Below are positions 35,944 through 48,138 of a stretch of 64,000 nt of DNA, one piece after another. The DNA lies in NCBI GenBank assembly GCA_013400975.1, contig WBMZ01011774.1, forward strand, positions 1-64,000, given 5' to 3'. Numbering within the stretch: position 1 is the first letter of the stretch; the number at the start of each line of letters is the position of its first letter. Position numbers and translations under genes: made by a program. The stretch is from Atrichornis clamosus. Lineage: Eukaryota > Chordata > Aves > Passeriformes > Menuridae. Under the pieces are notes generated by a model. That model was not told where the DNA came from, ran no database searches, and worked only from the letters and a program-made list of their open reading frames with translations.

Positions 35944-36545
35944 TGTTCTGTGGTGGTGTCAGGTTCTAAGTCCAGCTGGCAGCTAAAGTACCACTGAGCC
36001 ACTCACTCACTCCCTGCCCCCACATTGGGATGCGGAGGATATTCAGAAGAAAGGTAAAACTTGTGGGTTCAGATAAGAGCAGTTTAGTAATTGAATTATA
36101 AAGTAATATGTAATAATAATAATAATAGAATCCTAACGAAGAGTGAGACAACAAAAAGACAGAGAATGTTAAAATCGAAGAGAAACAAGTGATGCACAGA
36201 AGAAAATTCCTCACCACCCACTGAACAATGCCCAGCCCGTCCCCCAGCAACTGACCCCTCCTGGCCAACTACCTCTAGTTTATACACTGGGTAAGAGGCT
36301 CGGAGATGTAACATCCCATTGTCCAGTTTGGGTCAGCTGTCCTGGCCATGCTGGCCCTTTGTCTTCCTGTGCCTCTGCTTTCTGAAAGAGCATGGGACAC
36401 TGATAAGTCCTTGATTACAGCGAGCACTACGGAACAACTAAAACATCCATGTGTTATCAACATTATTCTGATACTACATCCGAAACACAGCACTGTACCA
36501 TCTACTAGGAAGAAAACTAACTCTCTCTCAGACAAAACCAGGACA
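35944..36545 (-). mobile_element. Avian ERVL-type LTR, second copy
   Basis: On the minus strand it begins TGTCCTGGTTTTGTCTGAGA. It includes the conserved segment seen on the plus strand as gtccagtttgggtcagctgtcctgg (in parts), a TATA box and an AAT-repeat-rich middle, and it ends on the plus-strand side at tgttctgtggtggtgtcagg. I recognise this as one of the commonest avian ERVL LTRs. The length (about 600 bp) suits the family. No target duplication is clear, and no adjoining internal region is seen, so it is probably a solo LTR. It is a different subfamily from the copy at 34961-35389. Confidence 0.85.
36278..36286 (-). promoter_or_regulatory. LTR TATA box
   Basis: The plus strand reads gtttataca, giving TGTATAAAC on the minus strand about 260 bases into the LTR. 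This is where the U3 core promoter of this LTR type sits. Confidence 0.55.
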
Positions 36546-37285
36546 GTGGAGTGCAGGATCTTGTGGTATGTTCTGCTGCACTGCTCAGACCACGTGAGAT
36601 ATACCCACTGGCCTGGGATGTTAATGATTTGTAATGTTTATTATAAATAGTTTTTATTTTATCTCTTTCACATCTCTTCTCTCCCAATCCTTGTTAGCAC
36701 TCTGAAATATTCTTCTATCTAGGGATGCTTTGTAGATTTCTCAGGACAGTGTCTGAGAAGTTAGTGACAGGTTCCCAACTTCCTTATGCATCACTGTTCA
36801 TAACTGTATAAATGCTTATGGATAACCAGAGTAAATAGGATGTAGAGCCAACTTATGCACAACATGGCTTCAGGAGTCCCTTTTCTTCTTTCTGAAAGCC
36901 TTGTGTTATCTATAAATGCAGAAAGAGTGTACCAGATGTAAAGCTGAAGGAGAACAACTCTGCCGTCATACCTTGTCAGAGGAGGAAAACAATGAGAATT
37001 CTTCCAGCCATTTTCTTTCATCCATTCTTACCTTGTTATGTCTTTCAGAGCTTTGCTTACATTCCTTTTATTTCATCTAATTCGTCTTGCTTCTAGCCTG
37101 TCATTCACTTTTTTTACTTTTTGTCTTATTTTTCCTCTTCTTTCTCTCCTCTCAAACTACTCCCTCATTGTCAGTTTGCATCCATCCCCAACTTTGTAAA
37201 ACAGAGCTTTCAAAGTTTATGCAGTTAGTGCATGTTGCTTGCTCTGAGAGAATGAGGGACACAGCAAGCAGTGACTAATATCAGA
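36546..37285. other. Unique AT-rich sequence
   Basis: No recognised feature beyond T-rich stretches. Confidence 0.4.
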
Positions 37286-37289
37286 ATCA

Positions 37290-37700
37290 TGAGTGAAGAT
37301 ATGTTTTATTCATAAACCCTGCATCTCCAGTGAAATTAAAAGCAAAGCAAAGGGTCGAAGCTCTGAACCCTCTTTCCTGGAGCCTGTAAACCAATAAAGG
37401 CTTTATATTAGCTATCGATATCTATCTCTGACTTGGCTTAATAACATCTTATTCCCTGTTTTCAGCAGCCATCAATAATATTTCTGCCTGCCCGCTCAGG
37501 TCCCCATCTCTGCGTGCAATTGCATTATAAGGGTCTATAAGCCCAATTTGCTTCACATTCTTATTTTTGGAAAAGGTTGGCTGGCTTTTGTAATGAGAGC
37601 AGCTGCCAAGAAGGCTTGACAGAATTTGTGGCCCATCTGGCTTATAATCTTCATTCAATATCTCAGGAGCCTAAACTCCCAGACCAACTGATAAGTCAGA
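37290..37700. other. Candidate conserved non-coding element
   Basis: This is one of the best enhancer-like blocks in the window. It is repeat-free, less AT-skewed than its surroundings, and packed with developmental-type motifs: CCAATAAAG, GCTATCGATATCTATC, CAGCAGCCATCAATAA, GCAATTGCATTATAAGG, TTTGTAATGAG and CAGCTGCC. Its minus-strand 69-codon frame is not credible as a gene. The evidence is texture only; alignment to other birds and to mammals would settle it. Confidence 0.35.
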
Positions 37701-38036
37701 GCGTATAGGCAAGCAGTGGCAGTAATCTTCCTTGTGATTTCTCATTAAGGACAGGGACATCTCAGTGAATCTCTCATATCCTGGCTATCATAGTTTTGTT
37801 TGGTTGGGGTTTTTTCTTTTCATTTCTTTTTTTTTTTGTTTATTTTTTTCCCTAACAAGATCAGTGTTGTTCCATTTTTAAAAATTATGTTAAAAAAACG
37901 TGTCAGTTTAAAAGATATTTCAGTTTCCTTGTATCATGTTTAAGAAACTAGGAAATCAATGGTTTGATCCTGCCTTTAAACTCAACAGCAGCTTGCCACT
38001 GTTCATACTTAAAGTATGTGTGCTGACATATTCCTC
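37701..38036. other. Unique sequence with a G/T tract
   Basis: Contains a plus-strand GTTTGG/T-rich tract at 37794-37856 and otherwise nothing recognised. Confidence 0.45.
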
Positions 38037-38470
38037 TCAGAATCACAGAAAGCAAGACAAGAAATGATCTGAGGAATCATCTAGCATATTTCTCTAACAC
38101 AATGTGGAATTAGTAACATCTCCAGGATCCTCAGACATCAGTCTTCTTTGTATCATCCTCAGACTATCTCATTAATGCTTTAAATCCTCACTTTTTGCAG
38201 GTTTTTCTCTTATCTCAACTTCTCCACAACTTGCAGTTTCTACTCCAAACACCAAAACATGTTGACTATCCTGCATGCAGCAGTGCCCACACATCCCTCA
38301 CTTCTTGAGCACGAATATTGCCAAATCTTTTACTCTTTCCTCATAAGTTATATTTTCTAGAACACTCTTCATCTTCACACTCAGTTCCCTTTGTGGACTG
38401 CTAAATCACCTACAGAGACACTTGCACCCCAGAGGCACCTCCCACATTAGGAAGGCCACCCAGATCCCTG
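38037..38470 (-). mobile_element. Ancient CR1-type LINE fragment
   Basis: The plus strand starts cagaatcacagaaagcaaga, similar to the complement of a CR1 tail. It later contains ttactctttcctcataagtt followed by attttctagaacactcttcat and ctttgtggact, the reverse complement of the coding segment before the CR1 stop codon in old subfamilies. It is strongly diverged, so it is probably much older than the other copies. Confidence 0.6.
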
Positions 38471-41004
38471 AGTTGGCCCTTAAGATTTTTTTCAGCCTCA
38501 GCTGTCTGGAAGTTAAACTTTTGTTTTAAACTTATCACTTTGGCTCTTTCTAGGAGCCTAAACATCCTTCAAAAGTCAGACACAAATAGCTTCAGAGTGC
38601 TAATCATCTCACCTAGTTCAGAGATTTATCATCAGACGGTCTGAGATGCCTTTTGAGAAAGCAGACTCTCTGTTGATTACAGTGGGGACAAGCAATGACC
38701 AGAGGCCCAACTTTTACAGGACTATCAAGATCAATTCCTCTATTAGCAGAGGAAATGAATAATGTATTTTTTTTTCCTCACAGCTCTGCATGTCACATCT
38801 AATTTTTTGATTTCTTGCAAGATGAGAAGTCCACATTTTTTGTTCCTCTCTGCTAAGGCATTCATCACCCTTGAGATAAAAATCGAGCTCACACAGTGGT
38901 TATCTGCAATATGTTGGAGTATTTTAATACATATACTTTTCACAAAAGGCTCCGAGATCTGCTAGAGCTTTGCCACACACACCTGATGAGAAATAGCCCA
39001 GGAGGTGTTAAGGGGAGGGATAATAGGTCAACTGGATAAACACAGGAACACACAGGAACAAACATATGTTCATACAGTATTTTTCACACGTTCTTAAGAC
39101 ACAATTTTTAATATTGAAAACCTTTCTCATAGCAAAATAAATAATAACATAAAATAAAACAACATAAAATAAAACATGAAGAACTGTACCTTACTTGAGG
39201 GAATAATTTCATAAATATGAGGATGAACAACATTTGCAAATCATATGACCTGGCATTGGAAGAGAGAGCAGATAGTTTATGCAATTGAAGAAATTATTTT
39301 TCCAATTTTTTTGTGAATTTTTTTTCCTTCTCTCCTGAGGTCAGATCTAATTTCAAACATGTTAGGCAGCATTATAAAAGTACCCACATGGACACTGTGT
39401 TTTAAAAACCATTCAACTGTGTGGTCATCTTCTGTTTCATAGCATAAGGTTTTATGGGGATGAGTAAAGTAAAAGTCCATTAGGAAACTCTGCCAGCATG
39501 GCAAATAATTTACTTCACAGGTGGGTCTGCTGGTTCTTTTAGGGCTCATTGCAGTTTGGATAATAATGCTGTTTAACTTATAGCAGTACTTATTGTACTG
39601 CTACCATGTCATGGAAAATACAGGATAAGAAAAAGAGTCCCGATCAGAAAAATTTTACTTCAATTTTTGGTTAAATTGTTCTCTACCCAAGTAGTTCCCC
39701 ATGATCTCAGTTATGGGGCCTGGATATGCGAAGGATTCTTATACAAGTTTTCACATGGGTGGCAGGAAGTACTTTTGAAGTAGCACTTTATGAGAAAAGA
39801 ATAGTTGAAGTTAGAAATAGGTAGCTAAAGGTAAGCCACAATCTGGAAACTACAGATTACCTCCTTGCAGTAGAGAACCTCAGCTCATTATATTGCTAAC
39901 TCACAAACTCATTAGCTATCTGCTCATTAAGTATTTAGCTCCATTTAGTTCACTGCTCATCTTTTCTTTTCAACCTATTATTTGCTCTATGTACCATATA
40001 TGAGTCAGAGTTGGTATAAAGCAGTTAATTTCAGTGAAATTCGACAAGGTTGAGCTGCAAAACTTGCCTCTGCTCCCATGTTTGTTTATTTGGTTGGTTG
40101 GTTATTTGTTTGGGGTTTGTTATATCTGAGTTGCACAGAATTTATGTGATAAAAACATTAAAATAAAAGCAAGTAAAAATACCCAGTCATCAACCTTTAG
40201 TGTACTTGCAAAAAATAATACGGCAGAACAGATTTGTTTCCAAATTTAATCTTTGTGTTTTTCTTCATCAAACTTGGAACCATATTCTCCTGAAATATCT
40301 GAAACTGCAAATTGGCTAGTGTGTGAAGGACTGATGTCTGTTCAGTTCAGGAATGTATGTTTCTGATTGGCAAAAGAACTCCAGTTCTTGCTTATAATAT
40401 TAAAACCTGAGTATAGTTACTGGAGTTGAAGGGATTAGTCATGCACCAAAAGTGAAGCAGAGTGTGCTGCAGGCAACTTAAAATTGAAAGGAAAATCATG
40501 ACCTGTCAAAAATAAAAAAAAGCTAAGCTTAATTTTTCAAACTAAGATCACAAGTACCAAAAATGTGGCAACCTGTGTCCTGGAAAGCTAACTTGTGCTT
40601 ATGGCTCTTCCCCAAAATCAGATAAATTAAAATGTACTATTATTTATATTTCATGAGTTTCCAAGTAGCAGACGGGTCATTGTCCCACCATCCCGGATTT
40701 TTTAAAGGGTTTACTGCCCTGAAGGGCTGAAATTATTAAACCAGGCAGGCAAAACACAGGAAGGACAAATCTCCCTATCTCAGCAGAGTCCTGTTTGGAG
40801 TCTTCATTCCAGAGTTCTGGGATGGAAACTTGCATTTCAGACACAGCAAGCACCCACCAACCCCTACGTCTTATTGTCATTGAATTTGTTGCAAAGCTAA
40901 CCTTTTCTGCTCAGCCTTTTCCAAAAGTAAACACATCGGATACAATTCCCTTTCAATTCTGTGGTGTAAAAAGATAAGAAAAAAACTACTTTCCTGTAAT
41001 TATG
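38471..41004. other. Unique AT-rich sequence
   Basis: No gene is supported. It contains an ACACAGGAAC short tandem (about 39040-39062), an ATAAA-type A-rich repeat (39126-39176) and a G/T tract (40080-40122). Confidence 0.4.
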
Positions 41005-41113
41005 ACAGAATAATAGAACGGTTTGGGTCACAGGAGAACTTGAAGATCATCCAGTTCTACCTCCCCCGCCATGGGCAGCAATGCCACCCACTAGACCAGG
41101 TAGCTCATGGTTA
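41005..41113 (-). mobile_element. CR1 LINE, very short 3' end
   Basis: The plus strand reads acagaataatagaacggttt, then a block ending in ccatgggcagcaatgccacc and actagaccaggtagctca, the complement of a common avian CR1 3' untranslated region. Only about 110 bases remain. Confidence 0.8.
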
Positions 41114-44015
41114 CGTGTTTGATAATTAATTTTAGGTACTGCAGTTTGCCAGAGTGGTTGCAGTTCCTTCTTCAAGAGAAGGTACCATAGAAACACCGAT
41201 GTAACTCAAACCAGCATTTCGTTTTTTCTCTCTGAGCCTCAAGGAAGGACATAGTTATGATTTACAGAAGAATCATGTTCCCATGTTTTGGGGTGATGAC
41301 ACTTCAAGTATTGCAGTGCTCTGGTTAAATTTCCTAGAGTTGCTCCTGCTGTTTATACTTGTCCATTCAACAGAAAGGAAAAAAATGGTGACAAGGGTAA
41401 GAAAGTAATAAAAATAGCATCAAATCAAGGGTAAATAAAATTATTTTCAAATATCCCCTGCAGGATCAGTAGTAGTCTACATCCCTAATGTAAGAAACAG
41501 AATGAAATTGGAGGGAAAAGGGTTGTGAGATGAAAAAAAAAAAAAAGTTTCTATAAAAATTCAGCTTCATTAATGGGAGATACTGCAAGAGGGGAGTTCA
41601 GGGATTCATTATCTCAAAAATAGCAGTCCAAACTGACAGGAGTGGGTGAAAACTTCCTGACCCCATGGACTACTGGATTTCATAGTTACTTGTATTTGTC
41701 TTTTTAAAAGTTAGGAGGTGGGGGAAAAAAAAAAAGAAGGAAAGGAATAGCCTGCTCTCTGAAGCCTTGGGGCTTTTCTTGTGCTGTGGAAAGGAAGTAG
41801 AGGGAAAACGAAGCATAAACAAACTAGATCTCCTGCCCACAAATAACCAGTAGAGACTAAAAATACTATTACAACTGTGCAATAATTTAAGGTCATGGTA
41901 TTCTCTTTTCTAAGCCTGTGAAAACCTGACCCACATAAGGCATTAAAATTCATAACACATGAAAATTAGGAGCTCCTGGAAGCCGTTTCTCTTTCTATAA
42001 GTACAAATTTTCACTGCCTACGTCTAGCATTTAAAGGAAACCATCCAGATAATTAAAATGCCTATAAATGAAATGTCAAAGTTAAATGTTTTTCTTCTTT
42101 TCTCTCCCTTTTTTTTTAAGGCAAAAAAAGAAGAAAAGTACTAATGCTTAGGGAAACTGAAACCTTTATTCTAAAATAATACAGCTTAAATACCACTATC
42201 TTTGTAAAAGAACAGAATAATTAAGGTTTTTAAAGTTAAATGGGTCTGTAGGTCTAGCCATTTCATTGCTCAGTATATAAACTTTATGAAAGAGGAGAGA
42301 TTTATAATAAGTGTATACATTGTTTTAAATACTGCCATCATTTCGTTATTTTAAACATGAGTCAGAGTGCATGTAGTTGTCACTACAGCGTTCTAGGAAG
42401 AAATTAATCATATACCGAGGAAAAATTAATAAAAAAGTCAGTATTTGGCAGCCTTCAGATTCCTTTTCATAACTCTCATTTTTCTCTGATAGATGGAACT
42501 GATGAAACAAGGAAATAAATCATGCACAATTAAAATGAGTAAAAGCTGAAAAGACTGTATCAGTGATTATGTTAAAGAAAATGGGAGGTGGAGAGAATTC
42601 AAACATGGGTTGGATTCCCTCATTTATCATTCATTGACACTGATACCTGAATTTTAATTGAAACCTCCCATGTGGTTGGCATCTGTCAGGATGAAGCAGG
42701 TTTTCAGCAGGAAGAGGGGCAAACTTTGTTGTGAGCTGTATTTTGAAATTGAGAGGAAGCAGTAGGATCCCTTCTTATCTGTTGCCATCTTGGTAGCCTG
42801 GGAATGATGCTGGAGCCTTAGAGGTTTTGTCTTCCCTTTACGTTATGAATGGGACTCAAATAATACACAGCATTTTGTGTCTCCTCACTCTGCCAGGTAA
42901 ATGGGTATGTTACTCTTTACATTGTGGGAGCTATAATCCATTCCCAGAAAACCAATTGTGATGAAAAATGGCAACATAACTCACCAGTCAAAATACCTCT
43001 GAGGTGTTACCATTTGAAACAACATATTTAAGCTGTACGTTTTAATTATTATTTTAAAAGTAAGGGTTGATGTGGGGAAATAAAACTGCTGGAACAAATT
43101 TTTCACCACAGATCAAATCTTTTTGCATTATTTTTTCTGCTTATTTATACAGTTGAATTGTTATCCCTAAATAACATTTTGGAAAGAAAAAATAAGTGTC
43201 TGTTTTTAAAGGAGATTCTTTCTTGTGGTGGGTAAGGACAATACAAGATGTGATTTTTGAGAAAAGACCGTAGTCTTATACCATCATAAAAGGGAAAAAA
43301 AAGCAAAATGAAACACTCTAAGTTTTGCTAAAGAACTAAAAATCAGATTGGTAGAGTTTAACAGATTAATTTTCCTGTGGGTAAAACATGGCAGTGATTG
43401 ACCTGTCGGTTTCCTTTGTGTAGAGTCTCTGGGTTTTCAGTTTCAAAACACTTCAGCCACCAATTTATTCTTGCTTCTTCCCTGCTTCTAGATGATGCAA
43501 TACTGTGTAGGAAGTAAGTAGGGACTTATTCCTCATTCAGTTGTGATATTTGCACTGAGTGCTTTTGGGTACCAAGGCTCTAGTAAGGAAATCACTCAGC
43601 AGAATACTGTAACATTCTCTCATCTACTGAGTGATGCAGGATTTTTCTACCATTCTACCCTCTTATATCAGAAGGAAGGAAGGGTAAATGTGACTGTTTT
43701 AGTTTACACAGTATCAAAAGAAAACTCCGTCACGTGACTACAGTATTATGGGAAAGAGTAGTTTATGCTACAGGTAATACTGAAACAAATCTCAGGTTGC
43801 ACCAAAGAATACAGAGGGAGGGATTACCAAGGTTGTCCACTGAGATGTAAAAGCTCAGTTCTCACCAGAAACTTAACGGAATCAAGTTTCAAAGCCAAAC
43901 ACATTCAAGAGCTTTACTAATCATCCATCAATTACAAAAGGGAAACTGACCCAGCTGTTGAGAAACTAAGCTAAAACTCAAAAAATCCAGTTACTTGTTT
44001 AATCAATACAACTTC
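41114..44015. other. Unique AT-rich sequence
   Basis: No gene is supported. A run of 14 A lies at 41533-41546. Open frames are at most about 80 codons. Confidence 0.4.
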
Positions 44016-44085
44016 ACCATTTTCCAAGTATTCCCACTCTAAAATGGGGACAGTCATACTCATATCTCAAAATACTGCAGAGAGT
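44016..44085 (+). repeat. Possible MIR fragment
   Basis: The segment 'cactctaaaatggggacagt ... catatctc' resembles the conserved TGTAAAATGGGGATAATA core of MIR elements. A weak minus-strand similarity of the same kind may be present at 44258-44330. It is short, so confidence is low. Confidence 0.3.
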
Positions 44086-45044
44086 ATAAGTATTCTATTT
44101 TTCCTTTTATGTTTTTTAATAAGTTTAGATTCTCTGTTAATGCAAGTCAGACAAAATGCTAGGTAAACAAGACAAGTGATATACAGGAAAAAAAAAAGAA
44201 AAGAAAATGTTTGATCAGACTTAGGGTATGCTTTCACAATCTCAACCCAATCCATGAAACAGATGGGACTTTCCCAGGGTCGCGTGTGACAAAACTGGGC
44301 TAGCTTTCAATCCACACTTATTCTTTTCCATTACTCTTAGAAATCTTGGCTGAGGGAACATTTTAATCCCCACCATTTTTCCATAAGAAAAATTGGTACA
44401 AAAGAGAAAGGACTTTCCTGGGGTGATGAGCAATAAAAAGAGAATACAGCATCTTTTCTGTGCTCTGAAACATACAGAGGAAGCAGCACTGAAAGGCTAC
44501 GCTGGTAATAGTATGTGATAATATAAAAAATATTGCAGCTCTGGGTGGGAAAATGATTTGAATTTGACATTTGTGATCAGTATTTCAGGATTTTCTGATG
44601 TTCTTTTATCAGAAAAATGGAATAAGAACCAGAAATAAAACGCAACCAAAACCCTTTGTAAATAAAAATTGGGAGGGTCTAACATCAATAGCAGAACTCT
44701 GCTTAAAGCATTAACTGATGTATCATGTAATGTGTAAAATTTGGTCTTCGTAGACTTGGCAGGGTCTTTTATATTGAATCATATACATTTGCATGGTTAA
44801 AAACTCACTGCTTCTGGCTATAAATCTCCACATCCATAGGCTGGAGAATGCTTAGCAGCACCTGACAGTAGAGTGAGTATGAATCACAGCAGATTCTGTT
44901 GGCTTTGTGGTACATTACAGCTGGAACACGTGCAATGGGTGTGTTTCACAAAGTTTGAGCATTGTAATTCATTTGAATTCAGACGCTTGTGGGTAGACTC
45001 ACACAGACTAAGAAGTCGCTACAGGAGTTTAAATTAAAGGTGAT
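44086..45044. other. Unique AT-rich sequence
   Basis: No recognised feature. Confidence 0.4.
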
Positions 45045-45440
45045 GATAAATAGTGGTGTATTGAGTTGTGGGAAGGAGTCTAATGACGTGCCTTAAGGAC
45101 TAACACTGGGTCCAGCTTTATCTTCACTAATGATCTGTAAATGAGAGTCAATAGCAGAGTTATTAAATTAATGGATGCGACTAAATTGGGAGGTGTTGCA
45201 AAGCCAGGTGAGGTGAGATGAGCAATGTAAAAGGATGTATGAGACGTGGTGATAAAAGAACAATCCTCAACTCAAGCTGTAGCGTGGGATGAAAAGCAGA
45301 TGGAGAATAGGTGTATACTTGAGGAGTGAGAGAGAAACACTTTGAAATTAGTTCTGCATAAGGAAAAAAAATAGAAACCACATTGTTTAGCAGAATGGAT
45401 GCCAGTTTGCAATGAGATATAACAAACACTTAGAGCAGGC
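45045..45440 (+). mobile_element. Ancient CR1 LINE, RT-domain fragment
   Basis: The segment 'ctggctccagctttatcttc'-like (45108-45130) followed by actaatgatctgtaaatgag and gatgcgactaaattgggagg is a diverged version of the CR1 RT stretch encoding LGP.LFN.FINDL followed by FADDTKLG. Stops and indels interrupt it throughout. Its divergence suggests an insertion that predates most of the other CR1 copies here. Confidence 0.65.
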
Positions 45441-45639
45441 TGAAAAATGTTAAATTCACTTCTGTTTGCATACACAGAGATGCTTTTTCAGGGACAAGGT
45501 GTAGCAAGTTACATTTCCATTGCACTGCAAAGATTGAAGGTTTTTAGCTGTGCAGGTAAGAGGCAAATTTTTACCCAGGTGAAAAGGTGTTTGTAAGTCT
45601 CACTTTAGTTCCTCTTTACTTGATGAAAGACCAAGGATT

Positions 45640-46100
45640 AGATTCCTCAGTGTGCTCAGGTATTTAGATAGATATGTGCCTAGTGAGATTTTCAAAACCA
45701 TCTATGCATTGATTTTGATGGGAATTAGGCATATGTGAACAGTTGGAATACTCATTTGATGTCTATTTGCCTCTTTATGCATGTTAATAGCTATGTAAGT
45801 GTTTAAGCTACTTCTGAAAATGGATCTTAGCTATTTAAATGAATTGCGTCTTATGATGCTTAAGCTGAAATTGCATTAAAAATCTAGGCATTAAAACATG
45901 ATTCCCGATATTTCACTTATAGCTAAATGTAGGAGTCATCTCCCATAACACTGGTTGCCTAAAATTTTAGCCTCCTGTCTAAGCTACCTGTCAAGGCTTT
46001 CTGTAATCAATGAAGGGAGTTAGAAACCTCCAGAGGGTGATTCATCCTAATATGGTGCCTAAGAGAGGTGACCCATTTCCACCTCTCTCCATTAACTGCA
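45640..46100. repeat. Ancient interspersed repeat, family not named
   Basis: Contains gattttgatgggaattaggc (45712), repeated ctatttgcct/ttagctattt segments, then gtgcctaagagaggtgaccc (46055). This is the style of an old bird/reptile repeat with 'gggagttaggcacctaaat' arms. It shares the tcaatggg core with the copies near 16.5, 49.55 and 61.94 kb. The exact boundaries are uncertain. Confidence 0.35.
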
Positions 46101-46789
46101 GAGACAAGCTAGATAATGATCCTTGCCCAGAATTCACTTGTAGCATAGGTAAGGGAAAATCATCCCCACTGCTATGAATCTCAAAGGTAAACTCCAAACT
46201 CATTGATTTCAGGTTAACGCCATCTATAAAAATAGAATAAAGCTTTGATTTCTTCAGAGAGATGTGAGACGTCTGTTACAAATATTCAGAATTATGAAAG
46301 AGAATATTCTCTCATTGATAGTGGTGCAATATTCAGCAGAGCAATATTAATAGAAAGATTGAACAAAAAGTTTAGTATGTTTCAGGTAGTATAAAACAAT
46401 GCTTATTTTATATATTTATCTTTTATATTTATTAAATTATTTTTTAAGTGGTCAAACACCTTTGCGGTCTTTTTTGGCAAGAACTAACTCTAAGTGAATT
46501 TTTAACTGTTTCTGTTCATTGTCTTCATAATGAATTTCAGAATAATTATGAGAAGTGTTTTTATGGTGTATCTCTCCTGATTGTACGAAGTGAATAATAC
46601 CCCTGTAGACCCAGGTATCTGTTATTCAGCTTTCAGCAGGTAATCCAGGCAAAACAGGATCTTTTTTCCTAGACAAAAATAAATTCCACAGGCAGAGTTT
46701 GGAAAGGGGAGAGAAGTACACGTAACTGAAGACAGTGCTGCCAGCATGGTGTTCTGTGCTAGCAGACTGCCAAAAATAATAGCAACAGC
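46101..46789. other. Unique AT-rich sequence
   Basis: A ttgatttcaggttaac piece at 46204 may be an end of the preceding old repeat. Nothing else is recognised. Confidence 0.35.
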
Positions 46790-46810
46790 TTTTTTTTTTT
46801 TTTTTTTTTT
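46790..46810. repeat. Poly-T run of 21
   Basis: An uninterrupted homopolymer. Confidence 0.9.
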
Positions 46811-48100
46811 AAGGAGCTGGTTATAGAGGAACTTTTATGTTTAGACAAGAAAAAATCTATACTAAATTCTTTTTAAACTTTGCTGCTTTGTTGTGTTACT
46901 TTAAGTCTGTCTGCAGGGAGATGTAGTGCCTGTGGTTTATGGAAGATGGCAAAGATATGATTAAATTAGCCCTTCTTTTTCAACAACTACATCAGGAAAG
47001 CTTGTCACAGTGCAGTAAGTTCTTCCAATAGGATGTGGAGGAATTTTTGTTGCTGTTGTTTTTTTGGTTTAGTTTTCTTTAAATGATTGAGAACAATTGT
47101 TATTTATTAAAAATACTCAATGCATCCATACTAGAGGAACATTTGTTCAAAGAGATAAAAAAACTTTTATAAAGGTACTAACAACACTACTGTTTCATCC
47201 TTTTTGTGGATATGACTATTTAGGCATAAAATATTATGTAGATTGTCCAAGGTTGTACATAAATTCAGAGGAGGGAGAAGGCTTGACAGTGACATGTAGG
47301 CACATTGGCTTCACAGAAGAACGAAAGAGAGCAAAATTTAGCTTTTGGGAAACCAAAGTGCATACTAAAACTCTGGTTTCATAGCAGCACAAAGAAGATC
47401 TTTGCATGCTCTTTTCTTTCTGCATTTCTATTTTATTGCTGTTTTTTAAGATAACTGTTTTCTTTCACGAAGCCATACACTTTCATTTTTCTTCACAAAA
47501 AAGAAAATAAAAAAAAGAAATCTCATCATACTCTTCATGACTATTGCTCTGAGAGCTTACTTATAGATGGCAAGTAAGTTACAGAGCACTTAAAAATGTA
47601 GCTGCAAGGCCATGTGGGGACTGAGGAGTTGCACAGATGAACCTATGCAGCATGAGTCTTCCTTTTGGAAGCTCGAACTTTGTACCTGCAGTTCTACTCT
47701 GCATTAATTTTACGAATTAAATTTTCAGCATAAATCTAAACAAGTTATAAACAAATAAATGACTGAACAGTGCTTGAATACTAATGTTTTTTACGTGATA
47801 TCTACCTGGGCTTTGTCTGTGACCTAGATGTGGAAACTAGGTGTGTTCTGCAGCCCTTCCCTCATCCCTGGGGACATACAGCCTTCTAAAGGTATATATC
47901 TATTTATATCTACATCAGGACCATTAATCTGAGGATTATACCCTTAGGCCATCTAAATTACTTGTTTCATAAAGAGATGATACTGTCAGATGCATGGACA
48001 ATTAGCCATTCTGCATATGCAAATTCAGGCTCTAAATAATGATCTTGACATATTGAACTCTTATGGGTTAGTCCGATAGGATTTAACATCCACAAATAAC
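46811..48100. other. Unique AT-rich sequence
   Basis: No gene is supported. A T/G tract lies at 47047-47085. Confidence 0.4.
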
Positions 48101-48138
48101 TTCTCTAGAGCTTTTTGAGAATTCTCTAGAGCTTTTTT
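48101..48138 (+). repeat. Tandem duplication of a 17-base unit
   Basis: The unit ttctctagagcttttt occurs at 48101-48116 and again at 48122-48137, a period of 21 bases with four bases between the copies. It looks like a small replication-slippage duplication. Confidence 0.85.

Noticed and set aside
34961..36545. A single provirus flanked by two LTRs
   Set aside because: The two LTRs match different types and the 550 bases between them contain no recognisable retroviral genes.
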